A stretch of DNA of 64,000 nt from Mangrovimicrobium sp033283325 (GCA_033283325.1 JAWMQO010000001.1:1736001-1800000); one strand, 5' to 3'. Counted from the stretch's first letter, positions 8,999 to 16,063 are shown. Notes: a model not told the origin generated them from the letters alone. Made by a program: numbers and translations.

Positions 8999-9410
8999 GA
9001 ACAGCAAACTGACGGCCGGGGCCTCAAGCAATACCGCAAGTGGCCCATCACTCTACGAAGTACTCGGCGGCAAGCCCGCCATCGATGCCCTCGTGGGCGC
9101 GCTCTACTTTCACATCCTCAACGATACCCGCATCGCTCATTTCTTCAGTAACACCGACATTGACGCTCTGCGCCGGTACCAGGAGCTTTTCCTGACCTCC
9201 GCGCTGGGCGGGGATATCACTTGCTACGGACCCGCGCTGAGCCCCGCGCACCAGCGACTCGTCGAGGCGCACAGCCTCAATGACGGTCAATTCGACGCCG
9301 TTCTGGAGTGCGCGAAGAGAGCCCTGCGCGATTTCGGCTACGACGATGCGCTGGTGGTGTCGGTCGCCGAAAGGCTGGAATCCACTCGAAATGACGTACT
9401 CGGCAGATAA
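8997..9410 (+). CDS. Group I-like truncated hemoglobin
   Basis: A 137-residue protein whose residues 18-130 match the truncated 2/2 globin fold. It has the SLYEVLGGKPAIDALV opening, Phe49-Phe50 in the CD corner (HFFS), and the probable heme-proximal His85 in LSPAHQRL, followed by a group I-type segment (NDGQFDAVLE). Such proteins bind oxygen or nitric oxide, or act in redox sensing. The roughly 17 extra N-terminal residues are low complexity and have no signal peptide. It follows the kinase by 69 bases and precedes a secreted protein, suggesting a gas or redox input or output of the sigma/kinase pair. No good ribosome binding site sits at normal spacing because the start lies in a hairpin. 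Confidence 0.88.
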   Translation: MNSKLTAGASSNTASGPSLYEVLGGKPAIDALVGALYFHILNDTRIAHFFSNTDIDALRRYQELFLTSALGGDITCYGPALSPAHQRLVEAHSLNDGQFDAVLECAKRALRDFGYDDALVVSVAERLESTRNDVLGR

Positions 9411-9435
9411 AGCGTGTCGTTTTTGCTCGCGCTTC

Positions 9436-9469
9436 TCGCTTAACCCAACGAATCGAAGCCTGGCTTCGA
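9436..9469 (+). promoter_or_regulatory. Shared upstream decamer and hairpin before the secreted-protein gene
   Basis: TCGCTTAACC at 9436-9445 is identical to 8955-8964 upstream of the globin. Each copy is followed by an inverted repeat, here TCGAAGCC / GGCTTCGA at 9453-9469. An AAC core resembles the -35 region of many ECF promoters, so these may be targets of the neighbouring sigma factor. That is inference; no matching -10 could be identified. Confidence 0.3.
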
Positions 9470-9499
9470 ACACACACCAAATATCAGAGGAAGATGACA

Positions 9500-10588
9500 A
9501 TGAATAAGCAAATTGCGCCCCTGGTCGCGGGCCTGGTAATGGCAACGGCGAATCTCGCCCACGCTGAGGACGCGAAGATCAAATCGATGTCCTACTCGAC
9601 GACGGTAGTGCCCGGATACGACGTCATCAACGTCTACTCGAGCGACGGCTCGCAGTGGGACACGCTGGCAGGCCCATCGATCCGCTTCATGGCACATATG
9701 GAGCTCGATACCAAATGGCCGGGCTATATTAAGGAGATCGGCATTTTCAATGGATGGTGCGTCGATGCCGGCTGTTTCCAGCGACCGGCGATCTACGCGA
9801 GCGGCATGTCCTCGCGCGACATCAACCTCCTGTGGGAGTTGGAAATCGACATGGACGAGATTCCAATCTCGTCGGAGAACGGTTTCGCCACCACCCCCCT
9901 GGGCGACGAGATCGTGGAGGAATGCAATAACCACCTGGCGCTCAACGGGGCCACCGACCTGTATGTATTCAATCGCAACGTCTGGACCTCTTTTTCGGCG
10001 AACACGGGCAAACACATAGGCACTCTGCCGCCCGCAGAGGTACTACTGGATGAATATGGTGAGTACAACTTCGCCGGCGGCGACGAAACCCGCCAGGATT
10101 CATTTATGGTCCAGGTCCGTTGCAACCCGTTCATCCCCGACTTCGACGATGAGGTGCCGAACGAGGACTTTTACATCGAGGAAGTGGAGTTGTTCCTTTC
10201 GACCTTTTCCAATGAAGTCACCCATCCAGACCCCGATACAGAGTGCAGGAAGGGCCGCATCCTGGTGCGTGTTACCACCAACCAGGCAGGCCCGGTGGCA
10301 ATGCACCTGTGGAAGACGCTCCCGGAATGGGGCAGCGAATACATCGAGACCTGGTCGAGCCATGTCGGTTCGGGCAACTACGAGGCCGAAGTTGTGCGCT
10401 GGGTCAGCGTGAACGAGACCTCCCTGCTGCAGTCGATGGTGGAGGTCGAGAACGGGTATTTCGACATCCAGGCCGGGTGGGAAGACCTGATCCTGGAATG
10501 TATCACCGATACCCCGGATCTCACGATCGGTGGTGGTCCTGAGGACCGGCCGGGGCGGGAGCCTCCCGGCGACCTGCGGGGTGGTTGA
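9500..10588 (+). CDS. Secreted protein of unknown function, last gene of the sigma/kinase cassette
   Basis: A 362-residue protein with a clear Sec signal peptide (MNKQIAPLVAGLVMATANLAHA, cleavage expected near AHA-ED). I recognise no domain. The mature part is acidic and aromatic-rich, with a few Cys (for example CVDAGC and later single Cys) consistent with export, and it ends in a Gly/Pro/Arg-rich tail. The ATG at 9500 was preferred over 9494 because GAGG is then 9 bases upstream. It is separated from the globin by about 90 bases and followed immediately by a strong terminator, so it closes the cassette. It may be an envelope or outer-surface output of the pathway. Confidence 0.8.
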   Translation: MNKQIAPLVAGLVMATANLAHAEDAKIKSMSYSTTVVPGYDVINVYSSDGSQWDTLAGPSIRFMAHMELDTKWPGYIKEIGIFNGWCVDAGCFQRPAIYASGMSSRDINLLWELEIDMDEIPISSENGFATTPLGDEIVEECNNHLALNGATDLYVFNRNVWTSFSANTGKHIGTLPPAEVLLDEYGEYNFAGGDETRQDSFMVQVRCNPFIPDFDDEVPNEDFYIEEVELFLSTFSNEVTHPDPDTECRKGRILVRVTTNQAGPVAMHLWKTLPEWGSEYIETWSSHVGSGNYEAEVVRWVSVNETSLLQSMVEVENGYFDIQAGWEDLILECITDTPDLTIGGGPEDRPGREPPGDLRGG

Positions 10589-10615
10589 GGAGTCAGGTAA
10601 TCGATCACAGGAGAG

Positions 10616-10641
10616 CGCGGCCTTCGGGCCGCGTTTTTTTT
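10616..10641 (+). terminator. Rho-independent terminator of the sigma/kinase cassette
   Basis: A perfect 7-bp GC stem (CGCGGCC / GGCCGCG) with a TTCG tetraloop followed by eight T residues, 27 bases after the stop codon of the secreted protein. Confidence 0.92.
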
Positions 10642-10901
10642 AGCCAAAAGTAGATGCAAAGGGGCATACCCCCGCATTCCTGCCCCGGGCTGGCCGAGTC
10701 GGCTATTTTCGTCAAAGTGCTAATGGGTAACACCATCCGGGGAATAGAAAATTAACACTGGCATGCCATTTGAAGCGTCATACCACCGAGTGCCCGGCAT
10801 TTATCGCCGGAATTTTTGAGAAATGGCGCCCAATACACCGTAGCGTCGTATTTTATTTTTTATTTCAACAGCTTAGATCGACCCTGGAGTCGGCTTCATC
10901 T

Positions 10902-11117
10902 ATGCCACAAAGCAAAGCTACGACAAGGCCCACGACACAATTGTCCGGTTTACAACATTGCCTGGACATCGCCATCGTAGGAGCGGGTCTTGCGGGCCTG
11001 TACCTGGCCCATCATCTTGTAGAACAAAGAGGCGAAGCCTGGGCTAGACGCCACTTGGGGCTGTTTGAGGCCAGATCTCGCTGCGGTGGCCATATCCAAT
11101 ATGGAGGCGGTAAATGA
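10902..11117 (+). pseudogene. Truncated FAD-binding (amine oxidase-like) N-terminus
   Basis: A 71-codon ORF containing the dinucleotide-binding start of a flavin amine oxidase: LDIAIVGAGLAGLYLAHHL (GxGxxG) and then LFEARSRCGGHI, which corresponds to the VLEAR-x-x-x-GGR motif. A complete enzyme has about 400 or more residues, but this frame stops right after that motif. The stop overlaps the ATG of the next gene (ATGA-type overlap). The in-frame region opens at 10770; 10902 is the ATG nearest the conserved part. It is best read as a remnant or an unusual mini-flavoprotein. Its tight coupling to the next ORF suggests the truncation is not recent random decay. Confidence 0.55.
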
Positions 11118-11497
11118 TGCCTGATGAACTGGATGCCTTACTGAAGCGCCACCTGGCTGCGATGAACCGCAACTACCTGCGCGCCATTAATAGAGACCTT
11201 GCCCGGCACAACAGCAAGGACCTGTTCCTGCGAAATGTAATGGGCGTACTGCGAGACGCGCTAACTGAAATACAACGCAACCCCTTGATCGAGTCAGTTG
11301 ATAGCGACCTGTTGCACACGAGGTTGTGCCAGTTGAACCAGGACTTTATCGATGCGGCGGTCAAGCACAATCGATCCTCTTGCGCTGTTTCCAATTTCCC
11401 GCAAGAACACAATCCGCCGAACACCGTCATTGCCCAGGTACTCAGTCAGTGCGAACGCATAGTGGACCAATGTACAGCAGAGTTGGAGGGTAAATAA
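11114..11497 (+). CDS. Hypothetical helical protein between flavoprotein fragment and flavodoxin
   Basis: A 127-residue, mostly helical and charged protein. I recognise no family. It has no signal peptide or membrane segment; the sequence has several Cys and His residues and polar helices (MMPDELDALLKRHLAAMNRN at the start). Its ATG overlaps the stop of the upstream fragment, and its TAA is followed directly by the ATG of the flavodoxin, so the three frames form one tight transcriptional unit. This context suggests a redox-partner or adaptor role, but that is inference only. Confidence 0.7.
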   Translation: MMPDELDALLKRHLAAMNRNYLRAINRDLARHNSKDLFLRNVMGVLRDALTEIQRNPLIESVDSDLLHTRLCQLNQDFIDAAVKHNRSSCAVSNFPQEHNPPNTVIAQVLSQCERIVDQCTAELEGK

Positions 11498-11947
11498 ATG
11501 GCAAGGGTCCAGATCCTCGTGGGCACTGTGAACGGTACTGCGTGGAAGGCTGCGCAGTCGGCCAGCATCATTTTGCAAAAGCTTGGTCATGAAGCAGAAG
11601 TGAACGAAGAATCCGTGCCCAATGATCTATTACGGGATCCTGACGAAATCATCCTGGTGTGCAGTTCCACCACCGGCGACGGCGAAGTACCCAAAAACAT
11701 CTATTCGGTGTTCTCGGTACTGGATAACGAAACCGTCAGCCTGGCCGGCCGTCGATACGGTGTGATCGCCCTGGGCGACCGCGGCTTCCCGCGCTTTGCT
11801 CATGCGGGGCTGCTACTGGAAGACGCTTTATATCGGTCAGGGGCCCGGCGCATTGGCGAAGTGTTGACTATCGATGCGCAGGAGGAGGACCGGCCCCACG
11901 TGGCCGCGGCACTTTGGGTGAAGGACTGGATTGAGCTGTGTAGTTAA
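11498..11947 (+). CDS. Flavodoxin-like protein (MioC type)
   Basis: A 149-residue single-domain flavodoxin that is expected to bind FMN and carry electrons. The fold markers are VQILVGTVNGTAWKAA (phosphate loop region, where canonical T/S-x-T-x-x-T is modified to TVNGTA), SSTTGDGEVPKN (the aromatic/acidic FMN-binding loop) and GVIALGDRGFPRFAHAG. Its ATG follows the preceding stop codon directly. The redox partner is unknown; the upstream flavoprotein fragment is suggestive. Confidence 0.88.
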   Translation: MARVQILVGTVNGTAWKAAQSASIILQKLGHEAEVNEESVPNDLLRDPDEIILVCSSTTGDGEVPKNIYSVFSVLDNETVSLAGRRYGVIALGDRGFPRFAHAGLLLEDALYRSGARRIGEVLTIDAQEEDRPHVAAALWVKDWIELCS

Positions 11948-11968
11948 CAGTCCCAGGGGAGATTGATT

Positions 11969-12034
11969 ATGCGTAACGACACGTATTTCTCTGGCAACGA
12001 GCAATCAGGGAATCTGTTTTTATTCAGGGAGTAA
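11969..12034 (+). CDS. Very small ORF (21 codons) with good ribosome binding site
   Basis: ATG at 11969 is preceded by GGGGAG at fair spacing and encodes MRNDTYFSGNEQSGNLFLFR plus one Glu. Its end (CAGGGAGTAA) contains the ribosome binding site for the gene at 12042. It could be a leader peptide that couples translation, or a small protein. Coding status is uncertain. Confidence 0.3.
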   Translation: MRNDTYFSGNEQSGNLFLFRE

Positions 12035-12041
12035 TATCGCC

Positions 12042-12353
12042 ATGTCTAAAATAATTGAGTTTCCTGTTTCAAAGGCCGAGAAAACCTCGGATCTTGAGTT
12101 GGTTATCGATAAGGCGCTGGTCGCTATTCCAAAAAAGGATCGGGAGAAATTAAGGTTTGAGCTGGTTAAATCCATCGATAGTTACGATGCGTTTTTCAGT
12201 GAGTGGATCCTGGATCTCCCTGGGGAGAGTTCTGAATTGTTTAAAAAGCAGATTTACGATATCGCGCGGCAGGAACATGAACGGAAAATGTTGATGCTGG
12301 CGGATATTATCAGGCTGAAAATAAAGGTTTTGGTTGCTGAGTACAATGGGTGA
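12042..12353 (+). CDS. Hypothetical small helical protein
   Basis: A 103-residue protein with no signal peptide and no recognised domain. It is rich in Lys, Glu and Leu and predicted mostly helical (SKIIEFPVSKAEK at the start; long helix near the C terminus). The start is supported by GGGAG about 11 bases upstream. AT content is clearly higher than in flanking core genes, as for the following repeat-bearing region, suggesting recently acquired DNA. Function unknown. Confidence 0.65.
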   Translation: MSKIIEFPVSKAEKTSDLELVIDKALVAIPKKDREKLRFELVKSIDSYDAFFSEWILDLPGESSELFKKQIYDIARQEHERKMLMLADIIRLKIKVLVAEYNG

Positions 12354-12678
12354 AGGTTCGTCCACTTATGACCTGCGTATGCGACGTGTCTAAGGTAGTG
12401 TCGAGCCGCTACTCCTTAGTTCGACACTTATGGTGATACTTCGTTTAGCTCAACCCGACCCTAGGGAAGTTTTGCGTTCCAGACTGCTTGGGGTGGAGGG
12501 AGTCTCGGTAGGGATTGTCTCCTTACTCTGGAGACGAATTCGTGTCCAATAGGTGGTGGTGGAAGCAGTCTCAGGAGGGATCGTATCCCTACTCTGGAGG
12601 CGTTCCCCGTGCATGACGGCCTCGCAGGGAAGTCCAGGTGGCCGGAAGATGAATGACAGTGGCTGGCCAGCGAAGGCG
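12354..12678. other. Intergenic region containing a duplicated hairpin-forming motif
   Basis: 325 bases without a credible gene. It holds two diverged direct copies of a 36-base motif at 12501-12536 and 12567-12602 (period 66). Both begin AGTCTC and contain ACTCTGGAG near the end, and in the second copy AGGGAT and ATCCCT form a short perfect stem around CGT. Origin and role are unknown. Confidence 0.5.
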
Positions 12679-12846
12679 TTACTTCCTGGCGGTCAATCTC
12701 GGTTGGCCGCTGATCCCGTTGGCCACCACCTCGATTTTCTTGCCCGATTGCAGGAACAGCCTGGTCTGCTCTGCGATAGATTCCGAGGTCTCGCTCGCGG
12801 CAGCTGATTTTCTGGAGGAAGGCTTGCTGGTGGGTTCACGGGCCAT
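12679..12846 (-). CDS. Small basic protein with SutA-like C-terminal motif
   Basis: A 55-residue protein beginning MAREPTSKPSSRKSAA, with a disordered Ser/Lys-rich start and a C-terminal segment TRLFLQSGKKIEVVANGISG. The pattern FL-x-x-G-x-KI-x-x-V-x-x-G is shared with several small gammaproteobacterial proteins, including the end of the RNA-polymerase-binding regulator SutA. The ATG at 12846 is preceded by AGGGAG at good spacing. The motif resemblance is from memory, and a function in transcription is only a suggestion. Confidence 0.55.
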   Translation of the reverse strand: MAREPTSKPSSRKSAAASETSESIAEQTRLFLQSGKKIEVVANGISGQPRLTARK

Positions 12847-12910
12847 GGTGGTCTCCCTGAGTGGCACTGACTGAGAGGATACGCCAGCAGCGCAGGCGCT
12901 GGAGAAACAA

Positions 12911-12932
12911 CACCCCGGCCATGGCCCGGGTG
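12911..12932 (-). terminator. Probable terminator of cspA
   Basis: Inverted repeat with 10-base arms (one mismatch) and an AT loop just downstream of the cspA stop. On the minus strand it is followed by TTGTTTCT, a moderate T-rich tail. Confidence 0.5.
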
Positions 12933-12947
12933 TCCGGGTAAAGAAGA

Positions 12948-13157
12948 TCAGGAGATTACGCTGATCCCTTCCGCCTGCGGGCCTTTCTGGCCCTGGGTGA
13001 CGGTGAACTCAACTTCCTGTCCTTCCATCAGGGTTTTGAATCCGTCGCCCTGGATAGCGCTGAAATGCGCAAATACGTCGGGGCCTGATGCCTGCTCAAT
13101 AAAGCCGAAGCCCTTGCTTTCGTTAAACCACTTAACCTTTCCAGTTACTCTGGACAT
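12948..13157 (-). CDS. cspA: Cold-shock domain protein (CspA family)
   Basis: A 69-residue single cold-shock domain that binds single-stranded RNA or DNA. It shows both nucleic-acid-binding motifs: KGFGFIEQ (RNP1) and DVFAHFSAI (RNP2-type), after GKVKWFNESK. Length and sequence are standard for the family. The ATG is preceded by TAGGAAA at normal spacing. The 5' side has over 150 bases of non-coding DNA, compatible with the long structured leader usual for csp genes. Confidence 0.95.
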   Translation of the reverse strand: MSRVTGKVKWFNESKGFGFIEQASGPDVFAHFSAIQGDGFKTLMEGQEVEFTVTQGQKGPQAEGISVIS

Positions 13158-13502
13158 ATGCGTTTCCTATTACTTGATAATGGAGATGGTTTTCCTTCCT
13201 TGGGAAGGGATACTTGTAGGAATGCTTCTTATGTAATCCAGATAGAGAGTGTCGAAAAGACTGGTCGCTAAAAGCGGTTCACAATCGAGGAATCATGCAA
13301 GTAGCTGTGCACTATACAGGTATCGCTGACCAGATAATACGCAATTCTTCTCTACCGGACTGTCACCTGCCAATGAGGCCTGGCCCGCGCGGCGCTTAAG
13401 ATTAGGCGGCGACATTGGTGGTCATACAGGTTATGGTGGTATTGGCAGGTTCAATCAGGTCGATTTCATATCAAATCACACTACCGAGGCCCCACGTCTC
13501 CA
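13158..13502. other. Divergent intergenic region between cspA and the methyltransferase
   Basis: 345 bases. The cspA-proximal part is the probable cspA leader; on the minus strand a short CTTCC-CAA-GGAAG hairpin precedes the ribosome binding site. No gene is visible in the remainder, and the methyltransferase promoter should be here. I could not define -35/-10 boxes with confidence. Confidence 0.4.
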
Positions 13503-14147
13503 CTGCGCTTTCGCTACCAGACCTATGAACTCGGCGGCGAGGACATTCACGTCCGCTCGCTGCGGGACACCCAACAGTACCTCGACCCGCACGGCATTGC
13601 CGACGCCATGGGAATCTCGGCCGCGAACTGGGCGTTGTTCGGCGTCGTCTGGGATTCCAGCCAGATCCTGGCCAGGCTAATGGTGGACTTCGAGATCACA
13701 GGCAAACGCATTCTTGAACTGGGCTGCGGAATGGCACTGTCCAGCCTGTTGCTCAATAGGCGTGGTGGCGACATCACCGCCACCGACTATCACCCCGAGG
13801 TCGCGTCCTTCCTCCAGGCAAACACCAGGCTCAACCACGACCGCAGCATCCCCTATTTCAGGGCAGACTGGGACGATGCCAGCCACTGCAACGGCACGTT
13901 CGACCTGATCATCGGCAGCGACATACTTTACGCGCAGGGTAGGCCGTCGAATCTGGCGCGCTTCATCCAGATTCACGCGGACCCCAGTTGCGAAGTGATT
14001 ATCGTGGACCCGGGGCGGAAACAACAGGGCAGGTTCACCCGCCAGATGGAAGACTACGGTTTCAGGTGCACACGAACGAAATCGGCAGTATTTGCGCAAC
14101 TGTTGCAACCCTTCACGGGAACGACCCTGACCTATCTGCGAGACTGA
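13503..14147 (+). CDS. Class I SAM-dependent methyltransferase (protein-lysine MTase-like), non-ATG start
   Basis: A methyltransferase of the family that includes ETF-beta-type lysine methyltransferases. The SAM motif ILELGCGMALSSLLLNRRGG is followed by an acidic residue in TDYHPEV and by FDLIIGSDILYA. The first ATG is at 13608, but family-like sequence starts earlier: 13506 onward encodes RFRYQTYELGGEDIHVRSLR and runs in frame into the ATG. No in-frame ATG, GTG or TTG lies at a sensible upstream position; CTG at 13503 is the best candidate, with GAGG 13 bases before it. Either a rare start codon is used or the 5' end has been damaged. The substrate is unknown. Confidence 0.75.
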   Translation: MRFRYQTYELGGEDIHVRSLRDTQQYLDPHGIADAMGISAANWALFGVVWDSSQILARLMVDFEITGKRILELGCGMALSSLLLNRRGGDITATDYHPEVASFLQANTRLNHDRSIPYFRADWDDASHCNGTFDLIIGSDILYAQGRPSNLARFIQIHADPSCEVIIVDPGRKQQGRFTRQMEDYGFRCTRTKSAVFAQLLQPFTGTTLTYLRD

Positions 14148-14235
14148 TTTGGGTCGGAACGGGGCCGGGGGCAATTCGACCCATGAAATGCAGTACCCTG
14201 CCCCGTCAAAAACGATCCGATACAGGAGGCCTGAC

Positions 14236-14391
14236 ATGGCAAGAACCAATTATTCATTTGAAAAACGGCAAAGAGAGCTTGCCCGGAAGAAGAAAAAGGA
14301 GGAGAAGCGCGAGCAGAAAGCCGCAGCGCGTCGCAACAACCCGGAGAATGACACACCAGCGCCGGCGGGCGATGACCAGCCCCCGAATTGA
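14236..14391 (+). CDS. Small Lys/Arg-rich protein (MARTNYSFEKRQ family)
   Basis: A 51-residue, highly basic, probably helical protein starting MARTNYSFEKRQRELARKKK, with a polar disordered tail ending in QPPN. I recall similar small proteins in many Proteobacteria; their function is not established, although the charge suggests nucleic-acid or ribosome contact. The ATG at 14236 is supported by CAGGAGG at good spacing. It lies about 90 bases after the methyltransferase and directly before the IS element. Confidence 0.75.
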   Translation: MARTNYSFEKRQRELARKKKKEEKREQKAAARRNNPENDTPAPAGDDQPPN

Positions 14392-14448
14392 CCAGGTTCG
14401 GGCACAAGGCCAGTGAACTTCCCACAGTTTTGTAGACACCGGTTACCC

Positions 14449-15302
14449 TCATAGTGAGGCCTGTTCAAACGCCACCGGGCTCACGTCACCGATATGATTG
14501 TGACGCCGTGAGCGATTGTAGAACACTTCAATATAGTCAAACACATCGGCCCGACCTTCCTCCCGGGTCGGGTAGATTCTCCGGCGTACCCGCTCCTTTT
14601 GCAGGCTGCTGAAGAAAGATTCCGCCACTGCGTTATCGAAGCAGTTGCCCCGCCGACTCATGCTTGTATCCAGGTCATGGTCACGGCGGAAGCGCTGCCA
14701 GTCATCGCTACCGTATTGGGCACCCTGGTCTGAATGAACGATCACCTTACCCTTTGACTGCCGGCGCCAGACAGCCATGATCAGGGCGCCCAATACCAGA
14801 TCGCGATGCAGGCTGGCCTTCATAGACCAGCCCACCACCTTCCGGGAATACAGATCCAGCACCACCGCCAGGTACAGGAAGCCTTCGCAGGTGCGCAGGC
14901 AGGTGATGTCTATGACCCAGGCCTGATCGGCGGCATCCACAGTGAATTGCTGCTCCAGCCGGTTGGGCGCAATCACTGCGGGAGGGCCAGACTTGTAGCG
15001 TGGCCGTTTGTAGCCGCGCAGCGCCCGAATCCTGTGCTCTCGTATGATCAGGGCAGCCCGGTGAACACCACACTGTTAGTTTGCTCGCGCAGGTCCTTGA
15101 AGATGCGCGGGCTACCATAGACACCACCACTGGCCGCATAGAACGCCCGTATATGCGACAGCAGGCGTTGGTCTTCCTGTGCCCGGGACGACAGCGGTTG
15201 CTTCATCCAGGCGTAGAAGCCGCTGGGGTGCACCCTCAGGATCCGGCGCATCGTCGAGACGCGAAATTGTCGCCGATGATCCCGGATGAACGCATACCTC
15301 AC
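14449..15302 (-). pseudogene. IS3-family transposase orfB, frameshifted
   Basis: Encodes the DDE integrase subunit in two frames. The N-terminal part (15302 down to about 15060, GTG start overlapping orfA) runs through SGFYAWMKQPLS and YGSPRIFKDLREQ, then goes out of frame. The rest (up to 14976, ending 14449) contains the catalytic residues in WVIDITCLRT (D), VHSDQGAQYGS (D) and NCFDNAVAESFF (E). The intervening sequence restores a normal reading (VHRAALIIREHRIRALRGYK) if one base is added near 15062, so a single-base deletion explains the break. It is not an active transposase as it stands. Confidence 0.88.
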
Positions 15303-15567
15303 CCGGGTGTCTTGGCAAAGTATGCGGCGGCCTTTTTTAGGACATCCCGCTCTTCCTCGGTCCGCTTCAGCTCAGCCTTGAGACGCAGGTTTTCCTGCCG
15401 CATGTCCTCCATCTCGCCAGTCTGGGCTTTCTCACCCCAACGCCCCGAGGCTTTGAGCCACTTGTACAGGCTGTGTGTCGGGAGACGTCCTGAACGGAGT
15501 ACCCCCGGTCGATGATTTGCTTCACCGCCTCTGCCCGGAACTCCTCCGGATATCGCTTGCTGCTCAT
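15299..15567 (-). pseudogene. IS3-family orfA (HTH subunit), frameshifted
   Basis: Starts MSSKRYPEEFRAEAVKQIID, the typical helix-turn-helix opening of IS3 orfA. It breaks near 15487, where about a dozen bases expected between DVS and THSLYKWLK seem to be missing, so the second half lies in another frame. That half continues with a leucine-zipper-like stretch (ENLRLKAELKRTEEERDVLK) to FAKTPG. This is separate from the programmed frameshift that normally lies at the orfA-orfB junction. Confidence 0.85.
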
Positions 15568-15675
15568 AGACACCTCCTCTAGGCTCATTTTCAAGCATAG
15601 TGATGTCTACAAAACCGAGGGAAGTCCACGAAATAATGGGCAGGCGCTCAGACTTAGCAAGGGCGAGGGATTGAT

Positions 15676-15759
15676 CAGAACAGCCATTGGGCTGTTCTGC
15701 CCCCTTCGGGGCGCCTCCGCTTCGCTGCGGCGTCAAAATTGCTCCTGGGTCGCAATTTT
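15676..15759. repeat. Cluster of short perfect hairpins downstream of tRNA-Ser
   Basis: Successive inverted repeats: CAGAACAGCC / GGCTGTTCTG (15676-15699), CCCC-TTC-GGGG (15701-15711), CCGC / GCGG (15717-15730) and AAAATTGC / GCAATTTT (15735-15759). The segment lies between the IS element and the tRNA. It resembles the scars of repeated recombination next to a tRNA, but its origin is not known. Confidence 0.6.
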
Positions 15760-15787
15760 TCGAACGAGGATTCGAACCAGATCATCA

Positions 15788-15849
15788 CTCTCCGCCATAA
15801 ACAAAAAGGGCCGCCCAAATGGGCGGCCCTTTTTGTTTATGGCGGAGAG
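15788..15849 (-). terminator. 29-bp perfect inverted repeat: tRNA-Ser terminator mirrored into the tRNA end
   Basis: Arms 15788-15816 and 15821-15849 are perfect inverted copies around the loop AAAT. The core GGGCCGCCC / GGGCGGCCC flanked by A5 and T5 is a bidirectional terminator for the tRNA transcript. The outer bases of the right arm are the last ten bases of the tRNA gene (acceptor strand and CCA), so a mirrored copy of the tRNA 3' end exists at 15788-15797. Confidence 0.85.
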
Positions 15850-15930
15850 CGAGGGATTCGAACCCTCGATAGGGTATAAGCCTATACACCCTTAGCAGGG
15901 GTGCGCCTTCAGCCACTCGGCCAGCTCTCC
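15840..15930 (-). tRNA. tRNA-Ser (anticodon GCU)
   Basis: A 91-base gene on the minus strand with encoded CCA. It has the acceptor GGAGAGC / GCTCTCC, the D-arm sequence GGCCGAGTGGC, an anticodon stem CACCC / GGGTG enclosing CTGCTAA (anticodon GCT, reading AGC/AGU), a long class II variable arm, and a T-arm around GGTTCGAATCC. It lies downstream of csrA, as in Pseudomonas-type genomes. Confidence 0.96.
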
Positions 15931-16063
15931 GGAAGGTTTTTTACTGCGTGAGACGCCCTCGAAACGGGCCCGTGAAAGGCCGCGAACCTGCGTCTCTGCA
16001 CAGGCGCGGCATGATACCACAATCGGAGCAGAATCAAAGCTGTAGGGCTTTGATTGCAGCGAA

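Larger units (their letters stand above)
14414..15628 (-). mobile_element. Decayed IS3-family insertion sequence
   Basis: An element of about 1.2 kb with imperfect 27-base terminal inverted repeats (14414-14440 and 15602-15628, four mismatches). Both contain GTTTTGTAGACA and start TG-(A/G)-ACTTCCC. It carries orfA and orfB on the minus strand in the usual IS3 layout, but each has an inactivating frameshift. No clear target-site duplication is visible in the flanking bases. The element separates the small basic-protein gene from the tRNA-Ser region. Confidence 0.9.

Noticed and set aside
15512..15895. ORF across the IS end and tRNA-Ser encoding a tail with ESEGFEPSIG
   Set aside because: This is the well-known false ORF produced by reading the reverse strand of a tRNA-Ser gene and its flank.
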